Source: an uncultured Clostridia bacterium
Lineage (GTDB): Bacteria; Bacillota; Clostridia; Oscillospirales; CAG-272
Assembly (NCBI GenBank): GCA_946410595.1
Contig: CAMKAU010000012.1
Span: 1 to 36,881 of the forward strand
DNA: 36,881 nucleotides
Direction: 5' to 3'
Below are positions 6,819-13,922 of the stretch, in pieces. Every line of letters begins with the position of its first letter. The first letter of the stretch is position 1. Below the pieces are notes generated by a model, which saw only the letters and a program-made list of their open reading frames with translations, ran no database searches and was not told the origin of the DNA. A program made the translations under genes and the position numbers.

Positions 6819-7448
6819 TTACGCCGCCGTTTCCTCTTTTTTGTCAAACAGGGAGATGAACGCCGCGCCGGCGGCGTTGCCGGCGAGGATCAGAAGGATA
6901 TAAAAGAGCGCCTTTGCCGTATAGCCCGGCACCGCCTCGAACCCCGCCGCGAGATAGAAGATATCGGCGACGCTGTGTTCAAAGCCCGAGAGGATGAAAA
7001 CGGGGATGCAGAAGAGGATGCCGAGCGGCGTTTTCTTCTCCCGGTAGATACTGACGGCGAGATACATGAGGATCCCGCAGAAAAAGGCGCGCGCCAGACT
7101 GTCCGGGACCGACTGCGCCAGCTTTTCTCGCGCAAGGGCGGACGCCGCGGCATAGAACTTTTCCCCGCAGGCGAAGGCGAGCAGCGCGGAGCCGACGGCG
7201 CCGGCAAAGTTCCCCGCCAGACCGAGAAAGAGGACGGAGAGATCTGTCTTCGTGTGGCTTTTGGTGAGATAGCCGACCTTGCCGGTGAAAAGCGAATAGT
7301 CCTTATAGCAAATACAGAGCAGCGCGACGGAAAAGAGAACGGCGCCGACCGTTTTGCTCTCCGCCGCGAGGTAAACGCACCCGCCGATCGAGACGAGCGC
7401 GCCGGCGGCCACGCCGGAAAAAAAGCGGGAGAAAATCCGTTTTGCCAT
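6819..7448 (-). CDS. Formate/nitrite transporter (FNT) family channel
   Basis: [27 protein letters not shown]... with FNT motif [12 protein letters not shown] and about six hydrophobic segments; start at 7448. Confidence 0.88.
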   Translation of the reverse strand: MAKRIFSRFFSGVAAGALVSIGGCVYLAAESKTVGAVLFSVALLCICYKDYSLFTGKVGYLTKSHTKTDLSVLFLGLAGNFAGAVGSALLAFACGEKFYAAASALAREKLAQSVPDSLARAFFCGILMYLAVSIYREKKTPLGILFCIPVFILSGFEHSVADIFYLAAGFEAVPGYTAKALFYILLILAGNAAGAAFISLFDKKEETAA

Positions 7449-7621
7449 GAGCGATCCTTTCTTCTTCCGCGGTCCCGCCGCGGTTTTTCCCCTCTCCGGA
7501 CAAAAAAACCCCGCCGGAGACCCGGCAGGGGGCAAACGCATGATAACCGACGCGGCAGCCGGTATTCCCGTGCGGAAATGCGCGGCTCCTTATCGAACTC
7601 CCGTATCGTCTTTAAGTTGCC
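7449..7621 (-). promoter_or_regulatory. Candidate riboswitch/attenuator leader of the FNT-fhs operon, class unassigned
   Basis: ~170-nt leader between a consensus promoter and the FNT start with multiple pairing elements (UUCC/GGAA, ACCG/CGGU, CGCAU/AUGCG, GAUAA/UUAUC) before an intrinsic terminator. Confidence 0.55.
7501..7532 (-). terminator. Intrinsic terminator inside the FNT 5' leader (attenuator)
   Basis: On -: CCCC-U-GCCGG-GUCU-CCGGC-GGGG-UUUUUUU, located 54-85 nt upstream of the start codon and downstream of the promoter. Confidence 0.75.
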
Positions 7622-7627
7622 ATTATG

Positions 7628-7657
7628 ATTATAGCATCCCCCCTTTCCCTTTGTCAA
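7628..7657 (-). promoter_or_regulatory. Consensus sigma-A promoter for the FNT-fhs leader
   Basis: On -: TTGACA (7657-7652), 18-bp spacer, TATAAT (7633-7628). Confidence 0.85.
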
Positions 7658-7736
7658 GGGGAAAGGCCCCGGAAATCGGAAAACCGGCAAAAAACGCCCC
7701 GTTTTCCGCCGGAAACAGGGCGCGGCGAAAAAGTTC

Positions 7737-7765
7737 TTTACAAAGCGGGACGGGCGCGGTATAAT
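7737..7765 (+). promoter_or_regulatory. Sigma-A promoter for pepF
   Basis: TTTACA (7737-7742), 17-bp spacer, TATAAT (7760-7765). Confidence 0.8.
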
Positions 7766-7794
7766 AAAGGAAACTTGATTGTTCGGGAGGGGCT

Positions 7795-9594
7795 ATGTCG
7801 AACGAAAAGAAAATACCGGCGCGTTCCGAGGTGCCGGAGGAGTTTACCTGGAACCTGAAGGATATTTACGAAAGCGACGACGCGTGGTTTGCCGACTATG
7901 AAGAACTGAAAAAACTGCCGGAGAAGGTCGCCGCCTTTGCGGGGCGCCTCGGCGAGAGCGCGGAAACGCTCCTTGCCTATCTCAAGCTCGACGACGAGAT
8001 CGGTCTTTCCCTTTCCCGCCTGCACGGCTACGCCTCCCGCAAGGGGGACGAGGACGTGGGAAGCGGCTTTTACCAGGATATGCGCGGCAAAGCGACGAGT
8101 CTCTGGATCGCGGTCGGCAGCGCCGGCGCCTTTGCCGTTCCCGAGATCATGGCGATCCCCGACGAAACGCTGGACCGCTGGTACGGAGAGGAAAAGGAAC
8201 TGGGCGTTTACCGCCGCAGTCTTTACCAGATCCGCCGCCGCAAGGCGCATATCCTCTCCCCCGAGTGCGAAGCGCTGCTCGCCGCCTCCGGCGAGATGGC
8301 GGAAGCGCCGGAGGAGATCTCCTCCGTCTTTGAAAACGCCGATCTGAAGTACCCCGCCGTTTCCGACGCGAAGGGGGAAAAACACGAGCTGACCGGCGGA
8401 ACGCTGGTGCCGCTCCTTGAGAGCAGCGACCGCGTCCTGCGCAAAAACACCTTTGAGACCTTCTATACCCGCCTCGGCGAGTTCCGCAACACCGCCGCGG
8501 CGACGCTGAACGCCCAGTTCAGGCAGCTGCGCTTCTACGCGAACGCCCGCAAATACGAAAACACCCTCGCCGCCTCCCTCGACCGCACCGAGGTCCCGGT
8601 CGAGGTCTATCACAACCTGATCGCCGCGGTCCACGCAAATCTCGACAAAATGTACCGCTACGTTTCCCTGCGCAAGCGGATGCTCGGGGTCGACGAACTG
8701 CACATGTACGACGTTTATACCCCCATCGTGGCGGACAGCGCCGAAAAGATCCCCTACGAAAAAGCGAAGGAAACGGTCCTCTCCGCCCTCTCCGTTCTCG
8801 GCGACGACTATACCGCGATGCTGCGCGAGGGCTTTGAAAACCGCTGGATCGACGTCTACGAAAACGTCGGCAAGCGCAGCGGCGCCTACTCCTCGATGGG
8901 CCGCCCGCACCCCTACGTTCTCCTCAACCATCACGACAACCTCGACAGTCAGTTCACGCTGGCGCACGAGATGGGCCACGCCCTGCACAGCTATCTCAGC
9001 TGCAAGAACCAGCCGGTCTCTACCTCCGAGTACGTGATCTTCGTGGCGGAGGTCGCCTCCACCTGCAACGAAGTGCTCCTGATGCGCCGCCTCCTCGCCG
9101 AAACGACCGACAAAAAGCAGCGCGCCTATCTGATCAATCACTTCCTTGACCAGTTCAAGGGGACGATCTACCGGCAGACCATGTTCGCGGAGTTCGAGTT
9201 GGAGATGGGCCGGATGGCGGAAAACGGCGAAACGCTTACGGCGGACGCCCTCTGCGAAAAGTACCACGCCCTCAACAAGCTCTACTTCGGCCCCGATATG
9301 GTCTCCGACGACGGGATCGCCCTGGAGTGGGCGCGGATCCCGCACTTCTACTACGATTACTACGTTTTCCAGTACGCGACCGGCTTTTCCGCCGCCGTGG
9401 CGATCGCCAACCGCATCCTGCGGGAAGGCGCGCCCGCCGTGGCGGACTACAAGCGCTTCCTCTCCGGCGGCAGCAGCGCAGACCCGATCTCGCTTCTGAA
9501 GATCGCCGGCGTGGATATGAGCACGCCCGACCCGGTCAATTCCGCTCTCGCCCTCTTCGGCGAGCTGCTGGATGAAATGGAAACCCTTTTGTAA
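7795..9594 (+). CDS. pepF: Oligoendopeptidase F (M3 family metallopeptidase)
   Basis: 599 aa; HEMGHALHSYLS zinc site; typical N-terminus EVPEEFTWNLKDIYESDDAW. Confidence 0.95.
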   Translation: MSNEKKIPARSEVPEEFTWNLKDIYESDDAWFADYEELKKLPEKVAAFAGRLGESAETLLAYLKLDDEIGLSLSRLHGYASRKGDEDVGSGFYQDMRGKATSLWIAVGSAGAFAVPEIMAIPDETLDRWYGEEKELGVYRRSLYQIRRRKAHILSPECEALLAASGEMAEAPEEISSVFENADLKYPAVSDAKGEKHELTGGTLVPLLESSDRVLRKNTFETFYTRLGEFRNTAAATLNAQFRQLRFYANARKYENTLAASLDRTEVPVEVYHNLIAAVHANLDKMYRYVSLRKRMLGVDELHMYDVYTPIVADSAEKIPYEKAKETVLSALSVLGDDYTAMLREGFENRWIDVYENVGKRSGAYSSMGRPHPYVLLNHHDNLDSQFTLAHEMGHALHSYLSCKNQPVSTSEYVIFVAEVASTCNEVLLMRRLLAETTDKKQRAYLINHFLDQFKGTIYRQTMFAEFELEMGRMAENGETLTADALCEKYHALNKLYFGPDMVSDDGIALEWARIPHFYYDYYVFQYATGFSAAVAIANRILREGAPAVADYKRFLSGGSSADPISLLKIAGVDMSTPDPVNSALALFGELLDEMETLL

Positions 9595-9621
9595 CGATAA
9601 AAACCGAGAAAGGAGAAAAAA

Positions 9622-9777
9622 GTGAAATACGTATGCTCCGCCTGCGGCTGGACCTACGACGAGGCGCTCGGCGATCCCGATAACGGCATCGCCCCCGGCA
9701 CCAAGTTCGAGGATCTGCCCGCCGATTTCAGCTGCCCCTGCTGCGGCGTTGACAAGTCGATGTTTGAAAAGGCGTAA
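9622..9777 (+). CDS. Rubredoxin (51 aa, GTG start)
   Basis: [51 protein letters not shown]: two CxxC(G) knuckles; AAAGGAG ribosome-binding site. Not in ORF track. Confidence 0.95.
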   Translation: MKYVCSACGWTYDEALGDPDNGIAPGTKFEDLPADFSCPCCGVDKSMFEKA

Positions 9778-9782
9778 AACGG

Positions 9783-9816
9783 AAAGAGGACCGCGTGAGC
9801 GGTCCTCTTCTCTTTA
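9783..9816. terminator. Intrinsic terminator between rubredoxin and MarR genes
   Basis: agaggaccgc-gtga-gcggtcctcttctcttt. Confidence 0.75.
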
Positions 9817-10275
9817 TTCTTCCTCCGGTTCGGGGAGGTTTGCAAGGATCTTGCGGAGCAGCGCGTGAAGCGTTCCCGCTTCCTCGGGGGAAAGACCGAG
9901 GCAGGCCGCGACCTTCTCCGGGATACAGGCGGCGCTCTCCTTCAGCTTCTCGCCCTTTTCGGTCAGAGAAACGTCAAGACACCGCTCGTCCCGTTTGTCG
10001 CGGACGCGGGTGAGATACCCTTTCTGCTCCAGTTTTTTCAGCAGAGGGGTAAGGGTCCCCGAGTCGAGCGTGAGGATCCTGCCGAGATCCCGCACGTTGA
10101 TCTCCCGCCGTTCCCAGAGGACCATCATCGCAAGATACTGCGTATAGGTGAGGTCGATTTCGTCCAGATGCGGCTTGTATTTTCTGACGATTTCCTTTGC
10201 GCAGACGTAAAGGGGAAAGCAAAGCTGACAGTCAAGCCGGAGGGAGTCGAACCCGGTCGTCTGTTCCTTCATCAT
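9814..10275 (-). CDS. MarR-family regulator, OhrR-like
   Basis: LRLDCQLCFPLYVCAKEIVRKYKPHLDEIDLTYTQYLAMMVLWERREINVRDLGRILTLDSGTLTPLLKKLEQKGYLTRVRDKRDER: winged HTH with QLCFPLY OhrR-type Cys. Confidence 0.9.
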   Translation of the reverse strand: MMKEQTTGFDSLRLDCQLCFPLYVCAKEIVRKYKPHLDEIDLTYTQYLAMMVLWERREINVRDLGRILTLDSGTLTPLLKKLEQKGYLTRVRDKRDERCLDVSLTEKGEKLKESAACIPEKVAACLGLSPEEAGTLHALLRKILANLPEPEEE

Positions 10276-10586
10276 CCGAGCTTCGACTCGATAAAGGCCT
10301 TCATATCCGCCTTCGGGCGAAATCCGACGGAGCTGCCGACCAGCTGCCCGTCCTTAAACACGAGGACGGCGGGAATGCTGTAAATATTGTACTTGCCCGC
10401 GAGCTGCGGGTTTTCGTCCGTGTCCGCGTTGTAAAAATCGACTTTTCCCTTCAACTCCTCCGAGAGCTCCTCCATCACCGGCGCCAGCATCCGGCAGGGG
10501 CCGCACCAGGTCGCGGAAAAGTCCACGACGGCGGCTTTTGCCTCCAGGGCTTTCTCCATCTTTTCGTTTTCGATCTTCGTTACCAT
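10272..10586 (-). CDS. trxA: Thioredoxin
   Basis: VDFSATWCGPCRMLAPVMEELSEE; CGPC active site. Confidence 0.95.
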   Translation of the reverse strand: MVTKIENEKMEKALEAKAAVVDFSATWCGPCRMLAPVMEELSEELKGKVDFYNADTDENPQLAGKYNIYSIPAVLVFKDGQLVGSSVGFRPKADMKAFIESKLG

Positions 10587-10608
10587 TTTCGTTTTCTCCT
10601 TTTCTTTT

Positions 10609-11466
10609 TTATCGCTTGCTCAGATATTCCACAGCGGAGAGGGCGGCCGTGTTGCCCTGTCCCGCCGCTTTGACGTATTGATACGGTCGGCCAGCCGCGT
10701 CGCCGCAGGCGAAAAGCCCGGGGAGGTTGGTGCGCATCGAGAGATCGACGGCGACGCGCTCGCCCTCCGTTGCGAGCCCGGGGACGAGCCGCTCCGGCAG
10801 GACCGCGTCCCGCAGAACGAAGATCCCGTCCGCCTCTCGCGCGCCGGCGTCGGTGAGCACGGCGTTCGCCTTCCCCTCTCCCGCGATCGCGCGCGGCAGC
10901 TCGCGGATCACCTCGATATTCTCCGCCCGGGGGATCGGCGCCCGGCCGACCGGGAAATACAGGACGCGCGCGCAGAGGGTTGCGAGAAACTCCGCTTCCT
11001 TCGCCGCTTCCGCGCAGTAGGCGAGAACGGCGGCGGTTTTGCCGCGGTAGAGCCGCCCGTCGCAGGTGGCGCAATAGCTGACCCCGCGGCCGAGGAACTC
11101 CTCCTCGCCGGGCAGCGGCTTTCCCTGCGCCACGCCGCAGGCAAGGATCACGGCGCTCGCTTCGTAGGTCGTTTCCCCCGCCTGGATCCCGAACCAGTCC
11201 CCCATCGCGTAAACCGCGCCGACGCGCCCGTCGGTGATCCGGATCCCGAGCGAGTCGAGATGCGCGGAGAGCGCGCGGGCAAAGTCCGCGCCGCTGATCG
11301 CGGGCAGGCCGGGATAGTTTTCGATCTTCTCGGCGCGGGAGAGCTTTTCGCTCAGCGCGGCGGGGCCGAGAAGCAGGATCGTTTTTCCGCGGACGGCGGC
11401 GGTGATCGCGGCGGAAATCCCCGCCGGGCCGGTGCCGATGATCGCGATATCGTAACGCTGCGGCAT
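10609..11466 (-). CDS. trxB: Thioredoxin reductase-type FAD/NAD(P) oxidoreductase
   Basis: MPQRYDIAIIGTGPAGISAAITAAVRG; CATCDG redox motif; MRTNLPGLFACGDAAG; start at 11466 with GAGGATAAG ribosome-binding site. Confidence 0.88.
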   Translation of the reverse strand: MPQRYDIAIIGTGPAGISAAITAAVRGKTILLLGPAALSEKLSRAEKIENYPGLPAISGADFARALSAHLDSLGIRITDGRVGAVYAMGDWFGIQAGETTYEASAVILACGVAQGKPLPGEEEFLGRGVSYCATCDGRLYRGKTAAVLAYCAEAAKEAEFLATLCARVLYFPVGRAPIPRAENIEVIRELPRAIAGEGKANAVLTDAGAREADGIFVLRDAVLPERLVPGLATEGERVAVDLSMRTNLPGLFACGDAAGRPYQYVKAAGQGNTAALSAVEYLSKR

Positions 11467-11478
11467 CTTATCCTCCCC

Positions 11479-11498
11479 GCGGCCGCTCCGGCGGCCGC
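11479..11498. repeat. GCGGCCGC-TCCG-GCGGCCGC palindromic hairpin in the trxB leader
   Basis: Two 8-bp self-complementary GCGGCCGC units separated by 4 nt, just upstream of the trxB ribosome-binding site. Confidence 0.6.
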
Positions 11499-11517
11499 TC
11501 TTTTTGTTTGCAATTGT

Positions 11518-11546
11518 ATTGTACACAATCTATTTCGGTTTGTCAA
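11518..11546 (-). promoter_or_regulatory. Sigma-A promoter for trxB-trxA-marR
   Basis: On -: TTGACA (11546-11541), 17-bp spacer, TACAAT (11523-11518). Confidence 0.8.
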
Positions 11547-11636
11547 GCGTTTTCCGCCGTTTTTTCCGCAAAAGGAAGGATTCCCTCCTCCGCGCGGAAA
11601 AATTCGTCCGGGAAAGGGTTTTTGGCGGCGCCGCCC

Positions 11637-11666
11637 TTGACTTTTGCTTTTGTTTTATACTATAAT
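11637..11666 (+). promoter_or_regulatory. Sigma-A promoter for the yicC...rsgA operon
   Basis: TTGACT (11637-11642), 18-bp spacer, TATAAT (11661-11666). Confidence 0.75.
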
Positions 11667-11714
11667 ATACTGAATAAATATTTTATGGGCTGTTACAGCC
11701 CGACGGAGACGGAT

Positions 11715-12605
11715 ATGATCAACAGCATGACCGCCTTCGGGCGCGCCGTGACGCGCACCGAGGAGACGGAGATCACCGTGGAGATCCGGTCGGTAAACAA
11801 CCGCTACCTGGATCTGACGGTAAAACTGCCGAGGACCTTTTCCTTCCTTGAGGACCGGGTCAAGGCGTATCTGACGGGGCGCGGCCTCTCCCGCGGAAAG
11901 GTGGACGCCTATATCGGGATCGAGATGCTCTCGGAGGTCGGCGGCGGGAAGGTCACGGTGGATACGGAATACGCCCGCGCCTATCTCGGCGCCCTGCGGG
12001 AGCTGGGCGAGACCTTCGGCCTGAAGGACGATCTCTCCCTGATGCGGGTGGCGGCGAACAAGGACCTCTTCCGCATCGAACGCTCCGAACGCGACCCGGA
12101 AAAAGACTGGGAAACGCTCCTCCCCACGCTGGAGAAAGCGGCGGACGCGTTCTTTGCCGCGCGGGCGGCGGAGGGCGAGCGGATCGAGCGCGACATCACG
12201 GCGAAGGTCGAGGGGATCCGGGCGCTGACCCCGCAGATCGCCGCCCTCTCGGACGAAGACGTAAAGGCGCGGCGCGACAAGCTCTCCGAGCGGATCCGCA
12301 AGCTGCTCGGCGAGGAGGGGATCGTGCCGGACGAGAGCCGGCTTCTGACCGAGTGCGCCCTTTTTGCGGACAAGATCGCCATCGACGAGGAGGTGGTGCG
12401 GCTCGGCAGCCATTTCGAGGCGTTTTACACCATTCTCGGCGAGCGGGAGCCCGCCGGCAGAAAGCTCGACTTTCTTTTGCAGGAAATGAACCGCGAGGCC
12501 AACACCATCGGCTCCAAGTGCTCCAATCTGGCGATCTCCCACACCGTCGTCCGGATCAAGAGCGAACTGGAAAAGATACGCGAACAGATCCAGAACGTCG
12601 AATAA
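11715..12605 (+). CDS. yicC: YicC/YloC family endoribonuclease
   Basis: [40 protein letters not shown]...[21 protein letters not shown]; start chosen at 11715. Confidence 0.93.
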   Translation: MINSMTAFGRAVTRTEETEITVEIRSVNNRYLDLTVKLPRTFSFLEDRVKAYLTGRGLSRGKVDAYIGIEMLSEVGGGKVTVDTEYARAYLGALRELGETFGLKDDLSLMRVAANKDLFRIERSERDPEKDWETLLPTLEKAADAFFAARAAEGERIERDITAKVEGIRALTPQIAALSDEDVKARRDKLSERIRKLLGEEGIVPDESRLLTECALFADKIAIDEEVVRLGSHFEAFYTILGEREPAGRKLDFLLQEMNREANTIGSKCSNLAISHTVVRIKSELEKIREQIQNVE

Positions 12606-12618
12606 GAAAGAGGTTGTT

Positions 12619-12885
12619 ATGAAATTCATCAACATCGGCTACGGCAACGTCGTGGCCTCCGACCGGGTGATCACGATCGTCAGTCCGGACAGCGCGCCCA
12701 TCAAACGACTGGTGCAGGACGCGCGGGACGCGGGACGGGTGATCGACGTAACCTGCGGCAGGCGCACCCGTTCCGTGATCATCACGGACAGCGAGCACGT
12801 CATCCTCTCCTCCACCCAGCCGGAGACGATCTCCTGGCGCCTGAACGGCAAGCAGTCCGACGAGGAGGAAGAGGACGATGAGTGA
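12619..12885 (+). CDS. remA: DUF370/RemA-like regulatory protein
   Basis: [58 protein letters not shown]. Confidence 0.92.
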   Translation: MKFINIGYGNVVASDRVITIVSPDSAPIKRLVQDARDAGRVIDVTCGRRTRSVIITDSEHVILSSTQPETISWRLNGKQSDEEEEDDE

Positions 12886-13513
12886 GGAAAGCTTTCTCGG
12901 AAAGCGGAAGGGGCTTCTCTTCGTGGTTTCCGGCCCCGCCGGCAGCGGCAAGGGGACGGTAATGCAGCTTCTGATGCAGGATCCCGGCGCGTTTGCCCTT
13001 TCCGTTTCCGCCACGACCCGCCGGCCGGGAAAAAACGAGGTGGACGGGCGCGAATACTTCTTCGTTTCCCGCGAAAAGTTTGAAGAGATGATCGCGGGCG
13101 GCGAGCTGCTCGAATATACCGATTATCTCGGCAACTACTACGGCACGCCCCGCGCGCCGGCGGAAGCGGTCCTCGGGACCGGGCGCCATCTTCTGCTTGA
13201 GATCGACGTCAACGGCGGCAAGCAGATCAAAAAGGCGTTCCCCGAGGCGGTGCTGGTGATGATCGTTCCGCCGGGAGCGAAGGAGCAGGAATACCGCCTG
13301 CGTTCCCGCGCCCGCGACAGCGAGGAGTCGATCCTGCGGCGGCTGGAAAAAGCCAGAACGGAGCTTGACTCTCTCGGCGATTACGATTACGTGATCGTCA
13401 ACGAAACCGGCAAAATGGAAGAAACGGCCGACCTTTTCCGCGCGATCGTCGCGGCGGAAACGGCGTCCGTACGCCGCAATCCCGACCTTGTCAGGCGCTA
13501 CTTCGCCGACTGA
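12878..13513 (+). CDS. gmk: Guanylate kinase
   Basis: [21 protein letters not shown]...[31 protein letters not shown]. Confidence 0.97.
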   Translation: MSEESFLGKRKGLLFVVSGPAGSGKGTVMQLLMQDPGAFALSVSATTRRPGKNEVDGREYFFVSREKFEEMIAGGELLEYTDYLGNYYGTPRAPAEAVLGTGRHLLLEIDVNGGKQIKKAFPEAVLVMIVPPGAKEQEYRLRSRARDSEESILRRLEKARTELDSLGDYDYVIVNETGKMEETADLFRAIVAAETASVRRNPDLVRRYFAD

Positions 13514-13583
13514 GGCGACCCTCCCCGCCCCCGAACGGGGCAAAACCATCCCGATACAACTCATTTTTTAAGGAGAAATAACC

Positions 13584-13871
13584 ATGATCAAGCCCTCCAT
13601 CGAAGATCTCACCAAAGGAAAGTTCAACCGTTACGAGCTGGTGCTCGGCACGGCGAAGCTCGCCCGCGTCCTGACCGACGACTACACCGAGCGCCGCGAG
13701 GAAGCGGAAAAGATGATCGCCAACAAGGAAACCGACAAGACCATCGCCGCGATGCTCAAGCTCGACGCCGAAGACGAAAAGGCCGTTAAAGCGGCGATCA
13801 ACCGTCTTGACAACGGAGAGTACGAACTGGTCCGCGACGGAGAAACCGCAGAAGCAAACGGCGAAGAATAA
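13584..13871 (+). CDS. rpoZ: DNA-directed RNA polymerase omega subunit
   Basis: MIKPSIEDLTKGKFNRYELVLGTAKLARVL... located directly after gmk. Confidence 0.9.
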   Translation: MIKPSIEDLTKGKFNRYELVLGTAKLARVLTDDYTERREEAEKMIANKETDKTIAAMLKLDAEDEKAVKAAINRLDNGEYELVRDGETAEANGEE

Positions 13872-13922
13872 GAAAAAAACCGACCCGGAACGCGAAGGCA
13901 AAGCAAAAAAGGAGGGGACACG

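Noticed and set aside
4964-6859. 631-aa + strand ORF
   Set aside because: Antisense to fhs, with composition typical of GC-rich mirror frames; starts inside the P-loop gene.
7501-7621. ZTP (pfl) or THF class I riboswitch assignment for the FNT leader
   Set aside because: Conserved sequence blocks remembered for those classes are not evident on either strand; kept as an unassigned candidate instead. A covariance-model search is needed.
7738-9345. 535-aa - strand ORF
   Set aside because: Antisense to pepF; mirror-frame composition.
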